A DNA stretch of 64,000 bases from Polycyclovorans sp964425915 (GCA_964425915.1 CAYROO010000003.1:1-64000), one strand, 5' to 3'; counted from the first letter of the stretch, positions 42,136-50,408 are shown. Notes: generated from the sequence alone by a model not told the origin. Numbers and translations: made by a program.

Positions 42136-43336
42136 CCAGCCAGCGCTTCAGCACGCTGCCGCCTCGGGCACCCGTTACCGGGGTTTCCGGATTGAGCAGA
42201 TGGGTCGATAGTCCGCGCACATCGGCAACGAAGGCATCCCGCGGCGCCAACGTCGACAACGGCTCACCGGCATTCATGGCCTGGCTCCGCGGTGCAGGAT
42301 CACCCCCCAGGGTGGCCAGCAGGGGCAGCCCCAGCAACTCGGCAATGTTGTCGGGCTCAAGGCCCTGGTTACGGCGGTAACGGTCAACCACGACGCCGAC
42401 GCCTTCCAGCGGACTGTCGTTGAGCCTCAGGGCCCGCAACAGCACCTTGCCGTGTCGCGAGCGCAGAATGGACGGATCAGTCAGCCAAAGGGTGCGATCG
42501 CTTTGCGCCATGACCGCCCCCAGCAGCGGCGTCGGATGCAACCCGTCAAGCGCGACCACGATCACCGAAAACAGGCCCCTCAGCACCTGCAGGAGCTGCA
42601 GCAGGTCTTCGCGGTCCACCGCCGGGCGTCCCAGCAGGTCCTCCGGGAGACTGAGCACGTAGAGGCCACTGCTGTGACGCGAGAACGCGGTGTCGATCAG
42701 GGTCTGGTCGCAGCGATAGACGTCGTTGATCGCGTCCAACACGCTGTAGGCCTGATTGATGTTGAGGAAAATCGCACCCGCGCCGGCCGGCGTGGCGACA
42801 TCCACCAGCAGTACCCGCGCCGGCGCCACCACCTGCTCGCGCAGCGCCAGCGACAGCTGCACGGCCGTGAACGCAAGGTCTTCATGCGGATGGCAACCCA
42901 GCAGCGTGAACAGCTTGCCGCGCGCCGCGGCTCGGCCACCGACTGGCGACGATGCGACCGGCGCCGAGCGCCGAAGCAAACGGCTGACCGAGGCCGACAG
43001 CTCAGCGTCATCACGGCGCAGCACCAGAAAGTCACGGGCGCCAGCACGCATGGCCGCCAGCACAACGTCGGGATGCGGCTCAGATCCGACCGCGGCGACG
43101 GCCACTTCCGGCATGCGCTCGACCAGCTGCTCAAGCAAGGCGGCGCGCCCCTCCATCTGCGCCACATCAAACTCCACCAGCACCAAATCGACCCGCTCGC
43201 TGGCACCGATCCGTTGCACCAGGTCATCGATGTCCAGGGGACGTACCAGCACAAAATCAACCGCCGGGACCGCGTTCTGCAGCCAGTTGACGTATACCGG
43301 ATCGTGCGCAATGACCAGCGCCTGGGTCTTGATCAT
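42128..43336 (-). CDS. tadZ: TadZ/CpaE, receiver-like and MinD-like localisation ATPase
   Basis: A 402-residue protein from ATG 43336 that places Tad machines, often at the pole. Residues 1-125 form an atypical receiver domain (LVIAHDPVYVNWLQ, VDLVLVEFD, VAAVGSEPHPDVVLAAMRAGARDFLV). The rest is a SIMIBI/MinD-like ATPase (KLFTLLGCHPHEDLAFTAVQ, VLLVDVATPAGAGAIFLNI, VVVDRYRRNQGL). The deviant Walker A lacks the usual KGGVGKT lysines, as in several TadZ proteins, so ATP binding may be weak. The upstream in-frame ATG at 43414 lies inside rcpA and is rejected. Confidence 0.85.
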   Translation of the reverse strand: MIKTQALVIAHDPVYVNWLQNAVPAVDFVLVRPLDIDDLVQRIGASERVDLVLVEFDVAQMEGRAALLEQLVERMPEVAVAAVGSEPHPDVVLAAMRAGARDFLVLRRDDAELSASVSRLLRRSAPVASSPVGGRAAARGKLFTLLGCHPHEDLAFTAVQLSLALREQVVAPARVLLVDVATPAGAGAIFLNINQAYSVLDAINDVYRCDQTLIDTAFSRHSSGLYVLSLPEDLLGRPAVDREDLLQLLQVLRGLFSVIVVALDGLHPTPLLGAVMAQSDRTLWLTDPSILRSRHGKVLLRALRLNDSPLEGVGVVVDRYRRNQGLEPDNIAELLGLPLLATLGGDPAPRSQAMNAGEPLSTLAPRDAFVADVRGLSTHLLNPETPVTGARGGSVLKRWLGG

Positions 43337-43346
43337 GGCGGCTTTC

Positions 43347-44684
43347 TCAGTCGGAGTAGCCGGTGGAGAAGTCACCGGTTTCGAGGAAGAACGTTTCCGC
43401 GAAGCTGGGATCACGCTTGCGCTGCGCCTCCCCCGGCAGTGGCGGCAGTGCCGCCTCGCGCGCCAATGGGCGCACCAGGTGCGGCGTCACGATCATGATC
43501 AGCTCTCGCGCCTCCTTGCTGATGCTGGAAGAGCGGAAAAACGCACCCAGCACCGGCAGGTCGCCCAACCACGGCACCTTGTCCACGCTGTCGCTGGCAT
43601 TGCTGCTGATCAGCCCCGAGATGACGAAGCTTTCGCCGTCCCCCAGCTCGATGCTGGTATCGGTGCGCCGTACTCGCAACGCCGGGGTGGCCACACCGCC
43701 CACCTGGATGGCGTTGCTGAAGTCGAGGTCGCTGACTTCCGGGGCGATCTTGAGGGCGATGCGGTCACGCGCCAGTACCGTCGGCGTCAACGACAGTCGA
43801 ACCCCGAACTCCTTGTACTCGACACTGATGCCGCCGCCGGAGGACCCGGTGCCCTGGCTGACCGGGACCGGAAACTCGCCGCCCACCAGATAGGTGGCCG
43901 TCTGACCACTGGTGGCCAGCAGGGAGGGCTCAGCCAGCACCTGCGCCAAACCACGGCGCTCCAGCAGGCTGAGCACACCGGCGGCACCACGGCTGGGATC
44001 ACCCACCACGATCTGGAAGGCGTCGTTGACTGGCAGGAAGCCGGCACCCGATTGCAAATCCCCGTTGGCGACACCGGACAGCACGCCCGGCGGCGACAGC
44101 GCCAGCTGCGCGCTGGCCGAGATCTTGGCCAGATTGAGACCAAAGGACTGGGCGGTGGCGCGGCTGACATCTGCGATCTTCACCTCGGTGAGCACCTGAT
44201 TTTCGAGGGTGATCTCGCTGACATCCCGCAGCGGCGCCTCGCCCGCGCTGGCGGACTGCCGCGCTAGGCGATGCGCCTGCAGATTGGGCAGTCGCCCGGA
44301 AAGCCCGACGCCCGGGGCAATCTGCGCTTCCGCCAGGGCGGGTGATGGCAGGTCATGCGCTAGGGCATCGCGTACCGGGATCACGCGAATGCGGAATGGT
44401 CGCGGCGCCGACTCGCCTCGCTGCCAAACCAGCAGGCTGGTGGTGCCGAGGCTACGCCCGGTGATCAACATGGCGCCTTGCTTCAGCAAGGTGACGTCGG
44501 CAATCGCCGGATCGCCCACGGCGATACGCGAGACACCGCCGGTCCGCCCGTAGTAGCGGTGCGTGCCCTGCTCCACCAGCAAGACCTCCGGCGTCGGCGC
44601 GGGGGTCGGCGACTGGGCCAGAGCGGTGCCAGCCGACATCATCAGAGCGGTCAGCAGGGGACGCAGCAATCTTGAATTGAGCAT
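43347..44684 (-). CDS. rcpA: RcpA/CpaC, outer-membrane secretin
   Basis: A 445-residue secretin forming the Flp pilus outer-membrane channel. It has a signal peptide (LLRPLLTALMMSAGTALA), an N-terminal BON/pilus-type domain (YYGRTGGVSRIAVGDPAIADV), and the secretin core (VLAEPSLLATSGQTATYLVG, FPVPVSQGTGSSGGGISVEY, ALKIAPEVSDLDF, FVISGLISSNASDSVDKVPW). ATG 44684 puts the signal peptide at the N-terminus. It starts 7 bp after rcpC ends. Confidence 0.93.
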   Translation of the reverse strand: MLNSRLLRPLLTALMMSAGTALAQSPTPAPTPEVLLVEQGTHRYYGRTGGVSRIAVGDPAIADVTLLKQGAMLITGRSLGTTSLLVWQRGESAPRPFRIRVIPVRDALAHDLPSPALAEAQIAPGVGLSGRLPNLQAHRLARQSASAGEAPLRDVSEITLENQVLTEVKIADVSRATAQSFGLNLAKISASAQLALSPPGVLSGVANGDLQSGAGFLPVNDAFQIVVGDPSRGAAGVLSLLERRGLAQVLAEPSLLATSGQTATYLVGGEFPVPVSQGTGSSGGGISVEYKEFGVRLSLTPTVLARDRIALKIAPEVSDLDFSNAIQVGGVATPALRVRRTDTSIELGDGESFVISGLISSNASDSVDKVPWLGDLPVLGAFFRSSSISKEARELIMIVTPHLVRPLAREAALPPLPGEAQRKRDPSFAETFFLETGDFSTGYSD

Positions 44685-44691
44685 GGTGACC

Positions 44692-45606
44692 TCAGGGCGT
44701 AATGCGGCTGACATCGGCACCGCGAATGACCTCGATTGAGGGTCTTGCGGGGCGGGCATTGACCGTCGCGGGCGGGGGCTTGATGCGCGCAAGCTCTTCG
44801 ACCGAGATCACTTGGTCGGGCACCTTGGTGGCCTCTATCGCGGCCACGGCCTCGGCGGTCAGCGGCAAGCCGCTGTCGCTGGTGGGTTCGGGCGCCCGGG
44901 TGGCCGGTGCCGCGCCGTGCAGGGCCAGGCGCAGCTCGCCCATGCTCATGCCCAGCATGACTCGGGTCGCCTCGGTCTCGGGTACCGCCAGCACCGCGGT
45001 GCGCACGCGGCGACGGTTGTCCGGCGTCTCGGTGTCCTCCAGGCCATCGGGGCGATCGATGATGCGATCTTCGTAGGCCAGCACTCGGGCCTTTTTCAAC
45101 AGCACCCGTGCCTGCGCCGAGGCGACGCCGGACCCGCCGCGCAGATACAGGAGCACGTCGACGATATCGCCGGGCCGAACGAAGCCCCCCACTGAAATCA
45201 CGTCATTGATTTCCAGCGACAAGGCCTGATGACCATCGGGAATGACGCGCGCCAGGGCATTGCCTTCGCTGAAGTAGCGCGGCGTCACCGGCGCGCCGGC
45301 ATCGACGTCAACCAGCGGGATACGGCCAACGACCTCGTCGAGATTGGTGAAGTACTTGGCGGGCGCCACCGATACCGGCACCAGCGTCAGGGCATCCCGA
45401 GGGATCGCCTGATAGGCCTCCAAGGGTTTGACAGCCACCACGGCCAGCGTTTGTGGGACCTGCGCCTGCTGGGCTTCTGCGGCGGCGCGGGCGGCTTCTG
45501 CTTCGGCCGTACTTTGCCGATAGCTGTTGGCGACCAGTACACCCAACGCCACGGCCACGACCGCCATGACGGCGGCGGCGATCTTCATTCCGGTGCTGCT
45601 GTTCAT
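44692..45606 (-). CDS. rcpC: RcpC/CpaB, Flp pilus assembly protein
   Basis: A 304-residue periplasmic protein anchored by one N-terminal helix (MKIAAAVMAVVAVALGVLVA). The SAF/beta-clip domain follows (VKPLEAYQAIPRDALTLVPV, IPLVDVDAGAPVTPRYF), then the RcpC C-terminal region (ALSLEINDVISVGGFVRPGDIVDVLL). CpaB-type proteins bind the secretin and peptidoglycan. ATG 45606 gives the normal start; upstream codons to 45657 are not typical. It begins 25 bp after tadE ends. Confidence 0.88.
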   Translation of the reverse strand: MNSSTGMKIAAAVMAVVAVALGVLVANSYRQSTAEAEAARAAAEAQQAQVPQTLAVVAVKPLEAYQAIPRDALTLVPVSVAPAKYFTNLDEVVGRIPLVDVDAGAPVTPRYFSEGNALARVIPDGHQALSLEINDVISVGGFVRPGDIVDVLLYLRGGSGVASAQARVLLKKARVLAYEDRIIDRPDGLEDTETPDNRRRVRTAVLAVPETEATRVMLGMSMGELRLALHGAAPATRAPEPTSDSGLPLTAEAVAAIEATKVPDQVISVEELARIKPPPATVNARPARPSIEVIRGADVSRITP

Positions 45607-45631
45607 CGAAGAACCTCCTCCCACAAACCTT

Positions 45632-46105
45632 CTATAGTCGTGCGACCGCCTGTGCACGCAGCGACGTCGGCAACGGCGGGATCTGCCCTACGAGCGGCAG
45701 CCGCAGCTGTGGAAACAACGGCGGCTGCGTTACCGGCATGACCAGGGTCACGATAATGCCACCGCCATCCGGCGGGCAGGCCGCCTGTGCGCTCTCTGGA
45801 CAGAATTGCACCTGCACGGCGCTGCCGCCACTGCCGACCACCCGATTCCGCTGTGCGCTGGGTAGCCAGTTGAGCACCGCTGCAGCCGTCTGACGCGCCC
45901 GAGTGGTCCTCAGGGCATCGGCGTTGGCCGCGGTCGGGTCCACCTGAACGGCCGCCTCGGCCGACTCCTGCGCGGCAAAGTTCAGGGCACTGTTGAGCAC
46001 GAACACGTAGCTGTACACCACGATGCCGTACATCAGCAGGAACAGCAGCGGGAACACCAGCGCAAACTCCACGGCAACCGCGCCATGCTGTCGCTTGGCC
46101 GTCAC
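45632..46105 (-). CDS. tadE: TadE-like minor pseudopilin
   Basis: A 157-residue protein from GTG 46105, which overlaps the tadV stop by 4 bp (GTGA). The start has the TadE pattern: KRQHGAVAVEFALVFPLLFLLMYG, with cleavage expected after the glycine and the conserved glutamate at +5. The rest is extracytoplasmic (SALNFAAQESAEAAVQVDP onward) with one cysteine pair (FCPESAQAACPP). TadE/F are processed by TadV and are minor pilus components. A GTG at 46111 is an alternative start. Confidence 0.82.
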   Translation of the reverse strand: MTAKRQHGAVAVEFALVFPLLFLLMYGIVVYSYVFVLNSALNFAAQESAEAAVQVDPTAANADALRTTRARQTAAAVLNWLPSAQRNRVVGSGGSAVQVQFCPESAQAACPPDGGGIIVTLVMPVTQPPLFPQLRLPLVGQIPPLPTSLRAQAVARL

Positions 46106-46551
46106 CGCCACAGGCCCGCGTCGATCAGGTAGGCCGCCGCGAACCCCGCCACCAGCGCCGGCGCCAACGGGAACCGCAGCCCGCGCCCACCCCAGCGTTT
46201 GAGCTGCAAACTGATGAGCCCTGCCAGCAGCGCCGCCAACAGCGTACCGATCAGCGCCATCCAAAGGCTGCTGAGCAGCCCAAGGATGGCGGCAAACTTG
46301 ACGTCGCCCGCACCGACCTGCCGTAGCCCGTACCCGATCATCCAGGGCGTTGCCGCGATCAGCATGCCGAGCAGCGCACTGCCGCGCGGGGCGCCCATCA
46401 ACGACTGCCCGTCGACCACTACCGCCAACAGCGCCATCACCGCGACTGGCAACAGCAGCAGGTTGGGAACGCGCTGACGTCGCCAGTCGAACATCGCGAC
46501 TGACAACGCCCAGCCCAGCAGCAACGCGGGCACCAGCATCGGCTTCCCCAA
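46102..46551 (-). CDS. tadV: TadV/CpaA prepilin peptidase
   Basis: A 149-residue aspartic prepilin peptidase with about five membrane helices. Catalytic aspartates are in DWRRQRVPN (D22) and in the GAGDVK motif (GxGD) near residue 81. It lacks the N-methylation domain of type IV peptidases such as PilD, as is normal for Tad systems. It processes Flp and TadE. ATG 46551 or the codon four residues later (MLVPALLL) may be the start. Confidence 0.9.
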   Translation of the reverse strand: MGKPMLVPALLLGWALSVAMFDWRRQRVPNLLLLPVAVMALLAVVVDGQSLMGAPRGSALLGMLIAATPWMIGYGLRQVGAGDVKFAAILGLLSSLWMALIGTLLAALLAGLISLQLKRWGGRGLRFPLAPALVAGFAAAYLIDAGLWR

Positions 46552-46576
46552 GGTCTGACACTGCGGTCTCCAGACA

Positions 46577-46594
46577 GTGGCTGTTGCCAGCCAC
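46577..46594 (-). promoter_or_regulatory. Hairpin between flp and the tad genes
   Basis: On the minus strand GTGGCTG-GCAA-CAGCCAC forms a perfect 7-bp stem with a GNRA tetraloop in the 55-bp gap between flp and tadV. There is no U-run. It could stabilise the flp message or partially stop transcription so that pilin exceeds the machine proteins. Confidence 0.45.
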
Positions 46595-46606
46595 GGTCAA
46601 CAGGGC

Positions 46607-46810
46607 TCAGCCGCCGGCTGCAGCGCCACCACCATCGCCCGCGGCGCCTTCCACTTCATCCTTGGCAGCACCGAACAGGGTGTTCAAGCCATCGCCGAGC
46701 AGTCCCAACACGATGATCAGGGCCACTGCGATGAGGCCGATGATCAGGCCGTACTCGACCGCGCTGGCACCTTCTTCATCCTTCAGAAATTCTTTGATGA
46801 ACGTCAACAT
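46607..46810 (-). CDS. flp: Flp/Fap-type major pilin
   Basis: A 67-residue prepilin. The leader MLTFIKEFLKDEEG is cut after G14, leaving ASAVEYGLIIGLIAVALIIVL with E at +5 and Y at +6, the Flp signature. The mature pilin is about 53 residues, with a glycine/alanine-rich end. ATG 46810 is preceded by GGAGAAAAGGA. It heads the minus-strand tad operon. Confidence 0.93.
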   Translation of the reverse strand: MLTFIKEFLKDEEGASAVEYGLIIGLIAVALIIVLGLLGDGLNTLFGAAKDEVEGAAGDGGGAAAGG

Positions 46811-46858
46811 TCCTTTTCTCCGATCCGCCCACATGGCGGTGTATCAATCCTGTCCGGC

Positions 46859-46887
46859 ATCATCGGCGGGCGCTGCGCTGGCGTCAA
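46859..46887 (-). promoter_or_regulatory. Probable flp-tad promoter
   Basis: On the minus strand TTGACG (complement of 46882-46887) and GATGAT (complement of 46859-46864) are spaced 17 bp apart, placing the start site about 42 bases before the flp ATG. The -35 matches the consensus at 5 of 6 positions and the -10 at 4 of 6. Confidence 0.5.
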
Positions 46888-46958
46888 AGCATCTGATGGA
46901 TGCATTTGCTACCGTTTGTCCTCCGTAAGGCATTTTCCTACATTTGCAAGGCGCGTCG

Positions 46959-47804
46959 ATGTCAGCTGCTGCACGCTGTTTTGCCGTTGGCGATGTACAG
47001 GGTTGTCTGACCCCGCTGCGGCAGTTGCTGACTCGGCTCGACTTCGATCCGGTCCGGGACCGGCTGATCGTAGTTGGCGACCTGGTCAACCGCGGGCCGG
47101 CGTCTCTCGACGTGCTGCGCTATCTCCGCGGCCTTGGCGACGCCGCCACCTGTTTGTTGGGTAACCACGACCTCCACCTGCTGGCGGCAGCGCGCAGCGG
47201 CCGCTTCAACACCCGTGACACGCTGGCCGAGGTGATGGCCGCGCCCGATCGTGATGCCCTGCTGAGCTGGCTGCGACATCGCCCACTGGCCTATTGGCAT
47301 GCGCCCACCGAGACCCTGCTGGTCCATGCGGGCTTGGCGCCGCAATGGTCGGTGGTCGATGCCCTGACCCTCGCCGGCGAGGTTTCCGATGTGCTGCGCT
47401 CAGCGGCCGGCGATGCCCTGCTGGATCAGCTCTATGGCAACGACCCCGACCGCTGGGAGCCGAGCCTGCAAGGGCTGCCACGCTGGCGGTTCATCATCAA
47501 CGCCCTGACCCGGCTGCGCATGGTTCATGGCGATGGCCGGCTGGCACTCCGCCACAAGGGGCCGCCCGCCGCCATCGATGAAGCCGATGTCCACCCGTGG
47601 TTCGCGGCACCGGGGCGCGCGTCGGCCGGTACCCGCATCGTGTTCGGGCACTGGTCCATGCTGGGCCAGGTGCACTGGCCCGAGGCGGAGGTGTACGGCC
47701 TCGATACCGGCTGTGTCTGGGGCGGTCAGCTGACCGCGCTGGAGCTGTTCTCAGGCAGCGCCACCGCCCAAGCCTGCCCGGCGGCCTGCAGCCCGGACGA
47801 ATAA
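46959..47804 (+). CDS. apaH: Diadenosine tetraphosphatase
   Basis: Symmetrically cleaves Ap4A to two ADP and also removes Np4 RNA caps. The 281-residue metallophosphatase has GDVQG near residue 12, GDLVNRGP near 38 and GNHD near 67. RFIINALTRLRMV, GTRIVFGHWSMLGQV and LDTGCVWGGQLTALEL follow later, as in ApaH. ATG 46959 is chosen; a TTG at 46944 is in frame. It is not next to rsmA/apaG as in many relatives. Its last 79 bp overlap the convergent gene. Confidence 0.93.
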   Translation: MSAAARCFAVGDVQGCLTPLRQLLTRLDFDPVRDRLIVVGDLVNRGPASLDVLRYLRGLGDAATCLLGNHDLHLLAAARSGRFNTRDTLAEVMAAPDRDALLSWLRHRPLAYWHAPTETLLVHAGLAPQWSVVDALTLAGEVSDVLRSAAGDALLDQLYGNDPDRWEPSLQGLPRWRFIINALTRLRMVHGDGRLALRHKGPPAAIDEADVHPWFAAPGRASAGTRIVFGHWSMLGQVHWPEAEVYGLDTGCVWGGQLTALELFSGSATAQACPAACSPDE

Positions 47805-48949
47805 CCCCCCATGCGAACCCGGTTGTGGCCGAGCCGCTGGGCCCGCTGCAGCTCGTGGTCCGCCGCCTCCAACACCGTGGACAGCGGCATCGCGGCGTCG
47901 GCATAAACCGCGCCGGCACTCATCGTCAGCAGGCCGCTGGGTGCCACCGGATGGCGAATCTCCAGGCCCTCGACCGCCAACCGCAGATGATCCAGCCGCA
48001 GCAAGCCCGGCGTTGCCGGACAGTCGAACAGCACCAGCACAAAGTGGGTTTCGGATACGCGGGCGGCCACATCAAGCGCGCGGCGCGCACTGTCTCGCAA
48101 CAGCCGCCCCAGCATATTCGTGGCCTGCTCGGCTGCCGCCTGCCCCTCACGATCGCGGTAGGCCTGCAACAGGTCCAGTGACAGCAATGCGACCGTCATC
48201 CCGGTGTTCTGGCGACGTGCATGCAAGGCCAGGCGCTGATAATAGGCTTCGAACGCCTGCCGGTTCAGCAAGCCCGTCAGGACATCGTTGGCCGCACTCA
48301 GTCGCAGTACGCGCTGCGCGGCCCAGGCGCGCCGGTGCGCCATCTCGCTCCAGTAACCGCCCATCAGGACCACCACCAGCGTCGCGCCGACCATCAGACC
48401 CTGCGCCGACACCGCCACCATCGACGAAAACGCGACCGTTCCCAGGCAATACACGCCCGCCAGCCCAAGGCCAGCGAGTCCACGGAAGCGCCCCATCACC
48501 AGCAGGAAGATCAGCGCCGCCAGCGACCAGGTGGGCGCGGTCGGCGACTTCAGGGCCAGGGCCGCGACGGTCGCCGCACCCGCCACTGCGGTGGCGATCC
48601 CACCCCAACGCTGGGTCGGCCAGATCACCAGCGCGGCCAATGCCAGCCCCCACCCTGCCACCAGGCTCCAGATCAGCATCGTCGACAAGGCCGGAATCGG
48701 GCTGGTGACCACATGGGGCGCCACCAACAGCAGCATCGCGGCCAACAGGCTCATCGCCCGGCGCGACCCATTGGCCTGCAGGCGCGCGTCCCGCTGAAAG
48801 TCGGCCTCGGCCGGCATCGGGAACCGCCATACCGGCATCCGGGACAGGCTGGCGTCGGCCAGCTGCCGCAGCAGACGGGGCGAGTAGGCATCGTTGGCGG
48901 CCCAGCGCTCACCGGTGACAAGCTGTTCGCTCAATTGGTTAATCGACAT
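47726..48949 (-). CDS. Membrane protein with degenerate GGDEF domain
   Basis: A 407-residue protein, paralogous to the next gene. A soluble N-terminus of about 65 residues is followed by six predicted membrane helices (about 70-215) and a GGDEF-fold domain (about 230-390). The active-site motif reads SETHF at 299-303 in place of GG(D/E)EF, and the upstream metal-binding loop reads LSLDLLQAYRDREG instead of IDVDHFKAYNDRFG, so it should not make c-di-GMP. The inhibitory-site motif RALD (290-293) is kept at the right distance, suggesting a c-di-GMP-binding receptor or an allosteric partner. ATG 48949 has GGGAG upstream. The 3' end overlaps apaH by 79 bp. Confidence 0.82.
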   Translation of the reverse strand: MSINQLSEQLVTGERWAANDAYSPRLLRQLADASLSRMPVWRFPMPAEADFQRDARLQANGSRRAMSLLAAMLLLVAPHVVTSPIPALSTMLIWSLVAGWGLALAALVIWPTQRWGGIATAVAGAATVAALALKSPTAPTWSLAALIFLLVMGRFRGLAGLGLAGVYCLGTVAFSSMVAVSAQGLMVGATLVVVLMGGYWSEMAHRRAWAAQRVLRLSAANDVLTGLLNRQAFEAYYQRLALHARRQNTGMTVALLSLDLLQAYRDREGQAAAEQATNMLGRLLRDSARRALDVAARVSETHFVLVLFDCPATPGLLRLDHLRLAVEGLEIRHPVAPSGLLTMSAGAVYADAAMPLSTVLEAADHELQRAQRLGHNRVRMGGYSSGLQAAGQAWAVALPENSSSAVS

Positions 48950-49064
48950 CACCACTCCCGTCATACAGGCCGGCCCGGAATCAGCGGGCCCCAGTTAGAC
49001 AGATCAATAGCAGGCTGTGGCGCGCACGCGCGCGAGTAGCCGCCGAACGGGCTCCGCGGTGCGA

Positions 49065-50309
49065 TCAGAGGTTGGCGCGGCGCGATGGCCGCGGCATTTC
49101 CATGATCAGCCGGTTGCGGCCCGCCTGCTTGGCACGGTAGAGCTGTTCGTCGGCCAACTGGTAGGCATGCTCCAGAGCGGTCAGTCCGCTTACTTCGACC
49201 GCTCCGATACTGATGGTGAATGCTCCAGGCAGCTGTCCGGCCGTGTCGACGGCCAAGCGCTCCACCTCGCATCGCAGCGCGGCCAGGCGTTCGTAGGCCT
49301 GGTCGGCACGACAGTCGAACAGCACCAGCGCAAACTCCTCGCCACCGATACGGGCCGCGGCGTCCAACGAGCGTCGGGCAAAATCACGCAGCAGACGCCC
49401 GAGCTGATTGAGCGCCTGATCGCCAGCGGGATGGCCAAAACGGTCGTTGTAGGCTTTGAAATGATCGACGTCGATGACCGCCAGCGTCAGCGGACTGCCC
49501 TGGCGCTGCGCCTGCAGGCTGATCCGATGATAGTAGTTCTCGAAGGCACGGCGGTTGAACATACCGGTGAGGAAGTCGGTTTCAGCCGCCACCTGCAACA
49601 GCATCTGGGCGGCCCAGGCACGGCGGCTGCTCATCTCGTTCCAAAGCCCGCCAAGCAGCAGGATCGCCACCCCCAGGCTCTCCAGCAGCCAATGCAGTCG
49701 CGCATGTTGCGGCCCCTGGTTGTACAGCTGGGTCATCATCAGCATGAACAACAGGTAGCAGAACACCAGTCCCAAGGCATCAATGATCCGAAACCGTGCC
49801 AGCACCAGCACGGCCATCAGGCTGAGAACCGCGAGGATCACAGGTGGCACTGCCTCCGTCACATAGCCTTGCGCACCGAGAATCTGCAGGGCACAGACCT
49901 GCACCAGCGCCGCCAGCCAGATCAGGCGGGCGCCCCAGCTGTGGGTGGGCCACCGCCACAGCAGAAATGCCGCAGTCAGCCACCATGGCGCCAGCAGTGC
50001 ATAGGCCATGAGCTGCATCGGATTGGCGCTGCCGTTGGCGAGGCTGTCCATCAGCCCGCGCTCAAGCTGCGGCGCCAACAGGCACATCACGGCCATCAGT
50101 GTGCACAGCATCAATCGCGCGCCGCGTGACTCCAGGCGCGCGTGGGCACGGTAATCACGTTCAGCGGGTTCCGGAAACCGCAGTTCAGGCTGTCGCCGGT
50201 CGGCAGCGCGTGCCAGCTCGCGCAACAGCTGCGGCGGGTAGCGTTCCGCCTCCGCGGGGGCAAAGCGGCGTCCAGCCTCGTTCCTGAAGTCCTCGCCGCG
50301 CTGTTCGAT
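49065..50309 (-). CDS. Membrane diguanylate cyclase, probable ATC start
   Basis: Paralogue of the preceding gene, with the same membrane layout and an intact GGDEF domain: IDVDHFKAYNDRFGH, GGEEF at 322-326 and I-site RSLD at 313-316 (numbered from ATC). The first conventional start in frame is TTG 50225, but codons upstream of it still align with the paralogue's N-terminus (PPQLLREL against SPRLLRQL). A stop sits three codons before TTC/ATG-less sequence, and the only start-like codon after it is ATC at 50309, with GGAG 6 bases upstream, where the paralogue has GGAG-N5-ATG. The start is therefore unusual; from TTG 50225 the protein would be 386 residues. Confidence 0.82.
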   Translation of the reverse strand: MEQRGEDFRNEAGRRFAPAEAERYPPQLLRELARAADRRQPELRFPEPAERDYRAHARLESRGARLMLCTLMAVMCLLAPQLERGLMDSLANGSANPMQLMAYALLAPWWLTAAFLLWRWPTHSWGARLIWLAALVQVCALQILGAQGYVTEAVPPVILAVLSLMAVLVLARFRIIDALGLVFCYLLFMLMMTQLYNQGPQHARLHWLLESLGVAILLLGGLWNEMSSRRAWAAQMLLQVAAETDFLTGMFNRRAFENYYHRISLQAQRQGSPLTLAVIDVDHFKAYNDRFGHPAGDQALNQLGRLLRDFARRSLDAAARIGGEEFALVLFDCRADQAYERLAALRCEVERLAVDTAGQLPGAFTISIGAVEVSGLTALEHAYQLADEQLYRAKQAGRNRLIMEMPRPSRRANL

Positions 50310-50408
50310 GGCTCACTCCGGTCGACGCCCTGTGGGGGCGCGGGCCCTTCCAGGGCGCCCTGCGCTTTGTACCGTGTCGGAGCGGTCCTGACAACGGCTT
50401 CAGGTCAC

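Noticed and set aside
45632..46600. A 322-codon reading of the TadE gene
   Set aside because: The upstream part overlaps tadV in another frame; the prepilin-type N-terminus and GTGA overlap fix the start at 46105.
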